Notes under the pieces: generated by a model
Seen by the model: the letters and a program-made list of their open reading frames with translations, nothing else
What the model was told of the DNA's origin: nothing
Database searches by the model: none
NCBI RefSeq assembly: GCF_002240355.1
Contig: NZ_CP016353.1
Location: forward strand, 372,001 to 436,000
From: Prauserella marina
Lineage (GTDB): Bacteria; Actinomycetota; Actinomycetes; Mycobacteriales; Pseudonocardiaceae
Length of the DNA stretch: 64,000 nucleotides
Reading direction: 5' to 3'
Shown here: positions 1-7,496 of the stretch, piece after piece
Position numbering within the stretch: the first letter of the stretch is position 1
Layout of the letters: every line of letters starts with the position of its first letter
Position numbers and translations under genes: made by a program

Positions 1-1
1 C

Positions 2-877
2 GACAGTCTTGCCTTCCGGATCGCCAACGTGCTGGTCGGCAACGAACCAGGCTGCGCGGCGCTGGAGATTCCCGCGGGCCGCTTCACGGCGAGGGCACAC
101 TTCACCGGCCTCATCGCCATGTGCGGCGCCGAAGGCGCCTCGCCGACGCTGGGCGGCGCGCCGCTGCCGCTGTGGGAGAGCGTCGAGGTGCGCCCGGGCG
201 ACATCGTGTCGGCCGGAAGTACGAAGGGCAGGGGATTCCGGCTCTACCTCGCGGTTTCCGGCGGCGGGTTCGACGTGCCCACGGTGCTCGGCTCGCGCGC
301 ACTGCACACCGGCGGTGCCATCGGAGGGCTGGAAGGCAGGGAGCTCATCCGAGGCGACGTGCTGGCCACCTCGGCGGAACCGGGACCGCGACTGCGCCTC
401 CCGCAGGTGTTGCGGCCCGCGTACCACCGGCATTGGGAGCTGGAGGTACTGCGTGGTCCACACGCCGACCCGGAATTCCTCACCGCGCGGGATTGGCGGG
501 ATTTCACGTCACTCACCTGGCGGGTGAACCTGACCTCGAACCGGCTCGCGGTACCGCTCAACCGCCACCGGTTCGCGTGGGCGAGAAGTGACGGCGGGGT
601 AGCGGGCGACCATCCGTCCAATGTGCTCGACGGCAGCTTCCCGTTCGGCGGGGTGATCGTCAACGGCGACGTGCCGACCATCCTCGGCCCCGACGGAGCG
701 ACGTCAGGCGGATTCACCGTCGTCGCCACGCTCGCCCGCGCGAGTCTGTGGAAGGCAGGCCAACTGCGGCCGGGCACCGACACGGTGCGGTTCAGGGAAA
801 TCGACATCGACGAGGCCGGTGCGCTCGCCCGCCTTGTCGAGTATCCGCTGGACCCGAGGCACCTCGAACGCCTTTAA
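2..877 (+). CDS. pxpC: 5-oxoprolinase subunit C (biotin-dependent carboxyltransferase family), 5'-partial
   Basis: Subunit of the ATP-dependent 5-oxoprolinase PxpABC, which opens 5-oxoproline to glutamate; the family is related to allophanate hydrolase subunit 2 and KipA. The frame is open from the first bases and reads DSLAFRIANVLVGN, the usual N-terminal region of the family, so the true start lies left of the window and only a short N-terminus is missing. Family signatures follow: LEIPAG near the start, then a GRGFRLYLAVSGGGFDVP stretch with the substrate-domain LGSRA, and VNGDVPTILGPDGATSGGF near the C-terminus. The stop overlaps the 3' end of convergent pxpA by 4 bp. PxpB would be expected just outside the window. 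The family call is secure; the substrate is inferred from linkage to pxpA. Confidence 0.88.
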   Translation, partial: DSLAFRIANVLVGNEPGCAALEIPAGRFTARAHFTGLIAMCGAEGASPTLGGAPLPLWESVEVRPGDIVSAGSTKGRGFRLYLAVSGGGFDVPTVLGSRALHTGGAIGGLEGRELIRGDVLATSAEPGPRLRLPQVLRPAYHRHWELEVLRGPHADPEFLTARDWRDFTSLTWRVNLTSNRLAVPLNRHRFAWARSDGGVAGDHPSNVLDGSFPFGGVIVNGDVPTILGPDGATSGGFTVVATLARASLWKAGQLRPGTDTVRFREIDIDEAGALARLVEYPLDPRHLERL

Positions 878-1641
878 CGCCCGGAAAGCACCTCGCGCAT
901 GGGGGCGATGCGCACACCCTCGGCTGCGAACCGCTCCCTGATCGCCGTGGCGATCTCGACCGCGTTGGGCCGGTCGCCGTGCACACAGATGGTGTCGGCA
1001 TCGACGTCGAGCCAGGTTCCCGAGGTCGAGGCGACCCTGCCCTCGACGATGCCGAACGCCTTGTCGGCGCACGCCCTGGGATCCTTTGGCAGCGGGTCGG
1101 GTTCGATGATGATGTTGCCTTCCTCGTCGTATTCGAGGTCGGCGAACGCTTCCCTCGCGACGCGCGACCCCCGCGCGGCGACCCGGTCGGCGGTCGGACC
1201 GGCGAGCAGCACCGTGATCAGTTCGGGGGACACCGAGGCGACCGCCTCGGCGACCGCGTCGGCGACGGCGGGATCGCGCATGGTCAGGCCATAGAACGCG
1301 CCATGCGGTTTGACGTGCGTGATCTCGGCGCCGATCGCGTCGGCGAAGCCGCGCAACGCGCCGTACTGGTACAGGCACGCGTCGGCGGCCTCGCTCGGGG
1401 AGAGCGCGAGCGCCCTGCGCCCGAAACCGGCGAGGTCGGGAAGGCCGGGGTGGGCGCCGAGCGCGGTACCGGCCTCGGCGGCAAGCCGCGTCGACGTGCG
1501 CATCGTCGCCGGGTCGCCCGCGTGCCAGCCACAGGCGACGTTGACGGAGCTGACCAGCGGCAACAGTGCCTCGTCATTGCCGAGCCGCCAGCGCCCGAAG
1601 CTCTCTCCCGCGTCGGCGTTCAGATCGATCACCGTCTTCAT
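874..1641 (-). CDS. pxpA: 5-oxoprolinase subunit A (LamB/YcsF family)
   Basis: Cytoplasmic subunit of ATP-dependent 5-oxoprolinase. The 255-aa length and motifs are typical of LamB/YcsF: DLNADAGESFG at the N-terminus, SSVNVACGWHAGD around residue 32, GAHPGLPDLAGFGRR, then THVKPHGAFYGL at about residue 108 and CVHGDRPNA near the C-terminus. The ATG is followed directly by the family's conserved N-terminus. The orientation is unusual: pxpA normally runs in the same direction as pxpB and pxpC, but here it faces pxpC and overlaps it by 4 bp, so the locus has been rearranged or is read as two converging transcripts. The family is certain; that both subunits act together here is inference. Confidence 0.92.
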   Translation of the reverse strand: MKTVIDLNADAGESFGRWRLGNDEALLPLVSSVNVACGWHAGDPATMRTSTRLAAEAGTALGAHPGLPDLAGFGRRALALSPSEAADACLYQYGALRGFADAIGAEITHVKPHGAFYGLTMRDPAVADAVAEAVASVSPELITVLLAGPTADRVAARGSRVAREAFADLEYDEEGNIIIEPDPLPKDPRACADKAFGIVEGRVASTSGTWLDVDADTICVHGDRPNAVEIATAIRERFAAEGVRIAPMREVLSGR

Positions 1642-1681
1642 CTCTTCACCCTGCGGTGTCAGAGCGGGCGCGGCAATTCAT

Positions 1682-1720
1682 CGGTTTGGACAATGGCGGG
1701 CAGGGTCGCTGTCCAAACCG
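1682..1720. promoter_or_regulatory. 10-bp inverted repeat upstream of pxpA
   Basis: CGGTTTGGAC at 1682-1691 is repeated exactly inverted as GTCCAAACCG at 1711-1720, with a 19-nt spacer. It lies about 40 bp upstream of the pxpA start and before the biotin carboxylase remnant, so an operator is the natural reading. No T-tract follows either arm, which argues against a terminator. A regulator is not identifiable from this window. Confidence 0.4.
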
Positions 1721-1784
1721 GCCAATAGGCGCGGGGCGCGGCCGAGGTGAAGGTGTTCCAAACCCGCAACATCGAGGAGGGTGG

Positions 1785-2411
1785 CTCGAGGAGGCGCCCG
1801 CCGCCGATCTTGGTGACACGCTCCGCGCCGCGATCACGTCGGCCGCGGTCCGGCTCGCGGAATACGTCGGCTATCGCAACGCGGGCACCGTCGAGTTCCT
1901 GCTCGCTCCGGACGGCGAGTTCTACTTCATGGAGATGAACACCAGGATCCAGGTCGAACACCCGGTCACCGAGGTCGTCACGGGCGTCGACCTGCTCGCC
2001 GAGCAGTTGCGCATCGCGGGTGGTGAACGGCTTTCCTTCGCACAGAGCGACATCGCGCTGGAGGGCGCGGCCGTCGAGTTGCGGATCAACGCCGAGGATC
2101 CCGGCAACAACTTCATGCCGACCCCCGGCGAACTCGCGCGCTTCGACCTTCCCGGCGGTCCCGGGGTCAGGGTGGACAGTGGGTTCGTCGCGGGCGACCG
2201 CATCAGCCCCTTCTACGATTCGATGCTGGCGAAGTTGATCTGCTGGGGCGCCGACCGGCGGCAGGCGCTCGCCAGGGCGAGGCAAGCGCTTGCCGAGCTG
2301 CGGATCGAGGGCGTCAGCAGTACGGCGAGTCTGCACGGCGAACTGCTCGGCGACCGGGAACTCATCGGCGGCCCTGTACACACGCGATGGCTGGAAGAAC
2401 GGCTCGGCTAG
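1785..2411 (+). pseudogene. biotin carboxylase (AccC-like) remnant, N-terminal half missing
   Basis: From LEEAPAADLG onward the frame matches the C-terminal half of acetyl-/acyl-CoA carboxylase biotin carboxylase. It has GTVEFL, FMEMNTRIQVEHPVTE (active-site and metal-binding region), AVELRINAEDP, and a C-terminal STASLHGELL region, giving about 208 residues where an intact subunit has about 450. The N-terminal ATP-grasp part and the glycine-rich loop are absent. Upstream of position 1785 the same frame reads low-complexity sequence unlike any carboxylase and runs antisense into pxpA. No RBS or convincing start precedes the conserved part. The stop is 45 bp before the next start. Interpreted as a deletion product; the junction lies near 1780. 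Confidence 0.75.
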
Positions 2412-2455
2412 ATCGGAGCATTGACCGTCCCCTGGGAAAGGTCGAAGCTCGGTGC

Positions 2456-4003
2456 ATGCCGGGTGATCTTTCGTTCGAGCCGCTGACCCCCGTCTCGTTT
2501 CTCGATCGGGCCGCATCGGCTCACGGTGACCGGGTCGCCGTCGTCGACGGCGACCTGCGCTGGACCTACGCCGAGCTGCGTGAGCGCTGCCGGAGACTCG
2601 CCGGTGGCCTCGCGCCGCTCGCGGATGGCAAGCCAGTCGCGGTACTCGCGCCCAACACCCACGTGCTGCTCGAAGCGAACTTCGGCGTCCCGTGGGCAGG
2701 AGTGCCGCTGGTGGCGATCAACACCAGGCTCGCGGCGGCCGAGATCGCCTACATTCTCGACCATTCCGAGGCCGGGGTACTGATTTACGACCCGGTTTTC
2801 GAAGAGGTGGCCGGTGCCGCGCTCGCCCTGTCGAGCACTCGGCCGAAGACGGTGTGCGTCGGCGAGCAGTACGAGAAACTGCTCACCTCCGCCTCCCCGC
2901 TCGCGCTCGCCCCCGACGACGAGCGCGCGCTGCTTTCGATTAACTACACATCAGGCACGACCGGCAAGCCGAAAGGCGTGATGTACCACCATCGCGGTGC
3001 TTTTTTGCAGGCGCTGGCCATGGTTGGACACACGGGACTCACCCCTTCTTCGGTTCACCTGTGGACGTTGCCGATGTTCCACTGCAACGGCTGGTGCTTT
3101 CCGTGGGCGGTGACGGCAGCCGCCGCGACGCACGTGTGCCTGCCGAAGGTCGAGCCGTCCGAAGTGTGGCGGCTGCTCGGCGACGAGGGTGTCACCCACC
3201 TCAACGGTGCTCCCACGGTGCTGTCGATGCTGGCTTACGCGAAGGAAGCCGAGCCGCTGACGCGCACGGTGCGGGTGGCGACGGGCGGCGCGCCGCCGAG
3301 CCCGGCGATCCTGCGGCGGATGGGGGAGCTTGGGTTCGACGTGACCCATCTCTACGGTCTCACCGAGACTTTCGGGCCCGCGATGATCTGCGATTGGCGG
3401 CCGGAGTGGGACGGCCTTTGCCCTGGGGAGCAAGCCAGACTCAAGGCGAGGCAGGGAGTCGGCAACATGATCGCCTGCATGGCGAGGGTGATCGGGTTCG
3501 ACGGTGAGGACGTGCCTGCCGACGGTGTCTCGATTGGCGAGATCGCCTTGCGCGGCAACAATGTCATGCTCGGCTACTTCAAGGACGAGGAGGCGACGAG
3601 GCTCGCCGCGCCGGACGGCTGGTTCCGGACGGGCGATCTCGGCGTGCTCCACCCCGACGGCTACGTCGAACTCAAGGACCGCAGCAAGGACGTGATCATC
3701 TCGGGAGGGGAGAACATCGCCTCAGTCGAGGTGGAGCAGGCGATAGCCGATCATCCCGCGGTGCTGGAGGCCGCCGTCGTCGCCGTTCCCCATGAGCACT
3801 GGGGCGAGGTACCCGCCGCGTTCGTGACGCTCCACGAAGGGGCCGTCGCCACCGAGGCGGAGATCATCGAGCACGTTCGCGGCAGGCTCGCGCGCTTCAA
3901 GGCGCCGCACTCGGTCGAGTTCACCGAGCTGCCGAAGACGTCGACGGGCAAGGTCCGGAAGTACGTGTTGCGGGAACAGGCGAGGGAATCAAGCGCCCGA
4001 TAG
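2456..4003 (+). CDS. acyl-CoA synthetase (AMP-dependent ligase)
   Basis: Activates a carboxylic acid as acyl-AMP and transfers it to CoA. All ANL-superfamily motifs are present: the P-loop YTSGTTGKPKGVMYHH at about residue 167, the hinge and gate region FHCNGWCFPW, LYGLTETFGP at about residue 300, the adenylate-binding GWFRTGDLG, DVIISGGENIAS, and the C-terminal catalytic lysine in PKTSTGKVRKYVL. At 515 aa the length is normal. An upstream in-frame ATG at 2387 would overlap the carboxylase remnant; ATG 2456, which starts MPGDLSFEPLTP, is the family-like start. The HCNGWCFPW signature resembles short- to medium-chain acyl-activating enzymes related to plant peroxisomal AAEs. The substrate is not deducible. 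Confidence 0.88.
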   Translation: MPGDLSFEPLTPVSFLDRAASAHGDRVAVVDGDLRWTYAELRERCRRLAGGLAPLADGKPVAVLAPNTHVLLEANFGVPWAGVPLVAINTRLAAAEIAYILDHSEAGVLIYDPVFEEVAGAALALSSTRPKTVCVGEQYEKLLTSASPLALAPDDERALLSINYTSGTTGKPKGVMYHHRGAFLQALAMVGHTGLTPSSVHLWTLPMFHCNGWCFPWAVTAAAATHVCLPKVEPSEVWRLLGDEGVTHLNGAPTVLSMLAYAKEAEPLTRTVRVATGGAPPSPAILRRMGELGFDVTHLYGLTETFGPAMICDWRPEWDGLCPGEQARLKARQGVGNMIACMARVIGFDGEDVPADGVSIGEIALRGNNVMLGYFKDEEATRLAAPDGWFRTGDLGVLHPDGYVELKDRSKDVIISGGENIASVEVEQAIADHPAVLEAAVVAVPHEHWGEVPAAFVTLHEGAVATEAEIIEHVRGRLARFKAPHSVEFTELPKTSTGKVRKYVLREQARESSAR

Positions 4004-4231
4004 CGCGGCTCGTCCTCTCAAAAAACCGCTGCAAATCGGAATGATATTCCCGGAGGCCGAGTGAGGTACTTCCCGGTTCGAGGTCGGCGCGTTTCAGGTG
4101 GTCGCTTCCCGTTCCACCCATCCGAATAGTCGCCTGACGAATCGGAATAGGGCTCGCACTCGCGTTCGTGGCTGACGACAGGGCCGGGCAGACAGCCCTC
4201 AAGAGCGAGACACGGCAACCACGCTGAACCG

Positions 4232-6160
4232 TCACCGGTTGACCGGAGCGCCCTGTCGCAGCGAATCGAGGTACTCGGCCAGCGCCTCGTAGGATTCGTC
4301 GACCTGGGTGCGTAGTGTCGCCGTTTCCCCTCCCGCGAACTGGAGCGCGACCTTGCCGCCGCCGGTGAAGAACTTCTTCTTGTCGCCACCGAGGATCGTC
4401 GTCGTGGCAAGCCACTGGACGCCCTGCTGCTGAAAGAGCGCCGGTGCGCCGAGTTCGAGCAGTTCGGTGATGCGCTTGCGCAGGGCCTGCCCGCCCTGGC
4501 CGACGAGCCCTGCCAGATTCTGCCCAGCCATCTTGCCCGTCTTGAGCGGAACCAACAGCAGGCCCGCCTCGGTCACGAACACGTCCCAGTTCTTCTTGAA
4601 CGCGGTGATGACCGGCGCGACGGCAAGGAGTTCGGGGAAGTTCTGTGCCGAACCTTGCTGTTGCTGTGGCTGCTGGGGTTGTGCGTCCGGAACCCTCACG
4701 AAGTCCAGCGGCACCCCCATCGTCGTGAGGTGCTGGACGAATTGCGGGATCACCGCCGGGTTGGCCACGGCTGGCGTCACGAGTTGCCTGACGTCGATCA
4801 CACCCGAGGGCCCCACGACGCGCCAGCCGCCGCCCCAGTCGAGTTCGTGCCTCGCCTTTCCCTGTGAGATGAGTGCGCAGACGATGACGTCACCGAGCAG
4901 TTCGGTAAGTCCCTCACCGATCGCCTGCCGCATCTGCTGCGGGTCGCCGCCGCCGTTCAGCAGCGGCTGCATGATGCGGGGTGCTTCGCCCCGGTGCACA
5001 GCTTGCAGGATCTCGCCGAGAGTCCCGCTCGGCGCCGCCCCCGACGCGTTGGCGGCCTTCGCGAGCAGCTGTGCGCCGTGCTCGGAATCCTTGGCACCGG
5101 CGAGCCGCACGATTTCCTCCCAGCTCGCCTTGGGGCCAAGTTCGCCGTTGATGTAGAGCAGCGTCTCGGCGGCAGGGACCACCTGCGCGGCATTGGTCAG
5201 GACCATCCACGCCGGGCGGGTGTCGGGCATGACGGGGACGTCGGGAAGCGCCTCGATCGCGGCGATCCTGCGCCGGATGGTCGGGTGCGAGTCGAGCAGC
5301 GAGCTCGGCTGGGAGTCGAGTACCTTCGGCTCGATTTCGGCGAGTGCCCGCTGCTGGTTGGGGTGGTCGAGGAACAAGCGGAATCCGAGCAGGATGTCCG
5401 GAGTGCGCCGCGCCGTGCTGGGCAGGCGAAGATAGCGCTCGGCGAATGCCTCCCACACGAGATCCATGGTGGCGATCTTGCGAAGGGCCGATGCGGCCGT
5501 CATCCGTCCGGCCGCGGCGACGGAATACGCGTCGGCCTGCAATTCCTGAGCGCGGTTGGCCGAGCGTGAAAGCACCGCGTACAACCACGAGTAGACGTTC
5601 AGAATCCATCGCGCGGGTCCACTGTCGAGCCGCGAGACGGTGCGCCCCAACGTTTCCGCGCCCCGGTAGCTCACCGCGAGCAGCCGGGTGTGCCCACCGC
5701 CGTAGTGCCCCAGTTCGTGGGCGAGTACCGAGCGCAACTCCGACACGTTCAAGCCGGCCAGCAAAGGAAGGCCGATCATCATGTACCGCGTTCCCGGCTT
5801 GAGACCGAGTGCTCTCGCGTCTTCGGAAACGGCGGCGTTGATCTCCGGAACGAGCACGATGTGATCGGGCGGCCGGGTTTGGGCCCGTGCGGCCAGTTCG
5901 TCCACGAGCCGCCACAGCCCCGGCTGCTCGTGCCGGGTCATGACGGCACCCTCCGGCGGCTTCATTTTCGTGCGCAGCGCCTGTACGAGTGCGAGCGAGA
6001 GCGCCAGCATCATGCCGAAGCTCAGAATCGCGATGTAGATCCCGGTCCGGTGGCCGGTGACGAAACCGAAAACGATGCCGGTGACGCCGAGCCCCACGAC
6101 GAAGAACGGGAACAGGACGAGTAGTGCTATAGCGAGGAATGCGCGTATCGAGCCACGCAC
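4232..6160 (-). CDS. M48 family metalloprotease (HtpX-like), membrane-bound
   Basis: Zinc metallopeptidase with the HELGH motif in VLAHELGHYGGGH at about residue 148 and a downstream acidic ligand in RAQELQADAYSV. Two hydrophobic segments (residues about 6-35 and 42-62) anchor it in the membrane ahead of the protease domain. Unlike HtpX (about 290 aa) this protein is 642 aa. The extra 350 residues contain a Gln-rich linker (QPQQPQQQQG) and a region mentioning repeated KTGK and GGDKKKFFTGGG elements, of unknown role and perhaps a phospholipid- or protein-binding module. Upstream on the same strand is the DoxX gene, separated by a hairpin. The peptidase family is certain; a quality-control role is inferred from HtpX relatives. 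Confidence 0.88.
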   Translation of the reverse strand: MRGSIRAFLAIALLVLFPFFVVGLGVTGIVFGFVTGHRTGIYIAILSFGMMLALSLALVQALRTKMKPPEGAVMTRHEQPGLWRLVDELAARAQTRPPDHIVLVPEINAAVSEDARALGLKPGTRYMMIGLPLLAGLNVSELRSVLAHELGHYGGGHTRLLAVSYRGAETLGRTVSRLDSGPARWILNVYSWLYAVLSRSANRAQELQADAYSVAAAGRMTAASALRKIATMDLVWEAFAERYLRLPSTARRTPDILLGFRLFLDHPNQQRALAEIEPKVLDSQPSSLLDSHPTIRRRIAAIEALPDVPVMPDTRPAWMVLTNAAQVVPAAETLLYINGELGPKASWEEIVRLAGAKDSEHGAQLLAKAANASGAAPSGTLGEILQAVHRGEAPRIMQPLLNGGGDPQQMRQAIGEGLTELLGDVIVCALISQGKARHELDWGGGWRVVGPSGVIDVRQLVTPAVANPAVIPQFVQHLTTMGVPLDFVRVPDAQPQQPQQQQGSAQNFPELLAVAPVITAFKKNWDVFVTEAGLLLVPLKTGKMAGQNLAGLVGQGGQALRKRITELLELGAPALFQQQGVQWLATTTILGGDKKKFFTGGGKVALQFAGGETATLRTQVDESYEALAEYLDSLRQGAPVNR

Positions 6161-6195
6161 GCCGACCTCCCAAGGCCAGGTTCAGACAAACGGAC

Positions 6196-6224
6196 ACCCC
6201 TCGGCCGTAGGACGGCCAAGGGGT
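6196..6224 (-). terminator. hairpin terminator after the DoxX gene
   Basis: ACCCCTCGGCCGT (6196-6208) pairs with ACGGCCAAGGGGT (6212-6224) with one mismatch and a 3-nt loop. On the minus strand it follows the DoxX stop by about 60 nt. The downstream bases (TGTCCGTTTGTCTG) are T-rich but not a clean tract. It separates DoxX from the M48 gene. Confidence 0.55.
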
Positions 6225-6287
6225 GGCGATGGTTCCTCAGCGTGCGTTGATTTTGGCAATTGTGGCTCTGCGCAACCAAAACACAGC

Positions 6288-6767
6288 TCAGTGTTGTGTC
6301 CTGTGCCGGCGGCGCAGATTGTCAAGCGCCATCGAACCAGGACCGATCACCGCGATCAGTAGGAAGATCCAACTGTATAACGCGGCTTGTTCGCCGAGGT
6401 TCTGCAGGGGCAGCAACGCCATCGGCTGGTGCACCGTGAAATAGGCGTAAGCCATGGCGCCCGAGCACAACAGCGCGGCAGGTCGCGTGAAGAGGCCGAG
6501 GCCGACGAGCGCTCCCGCGACGATGTGCAGCAGGCTTCCCCACCAGCCTGGCCACGAACCGAACGGGACCCCGGTACCGGCTCCGTCGATGCCGCCGAAG
6601 GCGCCGAATCCCTGTAGCCCGTGCAGTGTGAACAGGAACGACACGACGATGCGGGTCGCGGCGAGCACGGCACTCCGCGCCCTTTCCGGCGTGCGTGGCC
6701 GCACTGCCGTGGCGTGCTCCGAGTTCGCGGTGCCGGGGGTCCTTGTCGTGAGGGCTGTCGCGTTCAT
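6288..6767 (-). CDS. DoxX family membrane protein
   Basis: A 159-aa integral membrane protein of the DoxX family. After a 35-residue polar N-terminus come four hydrophobic segments: RIVVSFLFTLHGLQGFGAFG, LLHIVAGALVGLGLFTRPAAL, SGAMAYAYFTV and the ALYSWIFLLIAVIGPGSMALD segment. The HGLQGF and GLFTRPAA elements are typical of the family. Members are linked to redox or sulfur metabolism and, in mycobacteria, to a membrane-associated oxidoreductase complex; a specific role cannot be read here. It stands alone as a transcript, with a hairpin downstream. The start ATG at 6767 precedes a polar, low-complexity leader, so a later start is possible. Confidence 0.82.
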   Translation of the reverse strand: MNATALTTRTPGTANSEHATAVRPRTPERARSAVLAATRIVVSFLFTLHGLQGFGAFGGIDGAGTGVPFGSWPGWWGSLLHIVAGALVGLGLFTRPAALLCSGAMAYAYFTVHQPMALLPLQNLGEQAALYSWIFLLIAVIGPGSMALDNLRRRHRTQH

Positions 6768-6860
6768 CGCCGGTGTCCTTCCCAGTGGATTCGGTTGTCA
6801 TCCATTCGTCGAACGGATGACAGCCGGATCGACATCGCGGGAAGCGATTTCCGGGAAACT

Positions 6861-7082
6861 TCAGTGAGGCTGCTTCTCGTCGACATCACGGGAGGGGCGG
6901 GCCGCCGCGAAGCCGCAGCCGATCGCGGCGAGCGTGAGCGCGACCGCGACGGGCACCGGCCACCATTCGGTCATCGAACGGGCGAGCATGAGCTGAAGCG
7001 CCGCCGTCGCAGCGAAGGTGAGCGCCACGAGCGACAGGATCAGTCTTCGGGCGAGCGACGACTTGCCGGCACGGTCCACCAT
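6861..7082 (-). CDS. small two-helix membrane protein, unknown function
   Basis: Not recognised. A 73-aa protein with a basic N-terminus (KSSLARR), two hydrophobic segments (LILSLVALTFAATAALQLML and VPVAVALTLAAIGCGFAAA) and an acidic tail (DVDEKQ). It reads towards the DoxX gene 93 bp away and may be cotranscribed with it. The ATG at 7082 gives the whole hydrophobic pattern. Support comes from the membrane-protein pattern and a coherent frame; no family name is assigned. Confidence 0.55.
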   Translation of the reverse strand: MVDRAGKSSLARRLILSLVALTFAATAALQLMLARSMTEWWPVPVAVALTLAAIGCGFAAARPSRDVDEKQPH

Positions 7083-7400
7083 GGGGCACCGGCCTCCTCG
7101 GTACGAAATGTGCGGAACAAAAAAGGGGTTCGCACTGGTATCGCCATCTTGCGTTGTTCAGTTACTGGTCCACAGTGGATTTAATTGTTCCGCTTCGCGT
7201 CTGCTTGGCTGCGCTGCGTGAAAATGATCTTGTTTGCGATTGCGATGAACTTGCTCACCATGCGCTAGATCACGCCCCGCCGACCTGGGCATGGTTGACC
7301 AGCGGTTGAGCATGATCCGTGCCGGAAACCTCCTGATCGGCCGGACGGAGTAGCGATGTTGACGGTGTTTGTGACGCTGCCTAATCTCCCTGACTAAGCG
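7083..7400. other. divergent intergenic region upstream of the conservon
   Basis: About 320 bp without a gene between the small membrane protein and the histidine kinase. It holds an 11-bp palindrome TCCACAGTGGA (7169-7179), an AT-rich stretch after it, and the promoter described separately at 7359-7387. No RNA gene or ORF with protein-like composition was seen. Confidence 0.6.
7359..7387 (+). promoter_or_regulatory. sigma70-type promoter of the conservon
   Basis: TTGACG (7359-7364), a 17-nt spacer and TAATCT (7382-7387) match the actinobacterial housekeeping -35/-10 elements well. Transcription would begin near 7394, just before the first in-frame GTG of cvnA (7401). It is read from sequence only. 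Confidence 0.6.
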
Positions 7401-7496
7401 GTGGCTTACGTTTTCCTCAAGCGAAGCTTCAGCTCCGGGTTTCGGGGGCCCACACCGATTACCACGAGTCGTTGTCGAAAGGGCCTTGGAGCGCTG

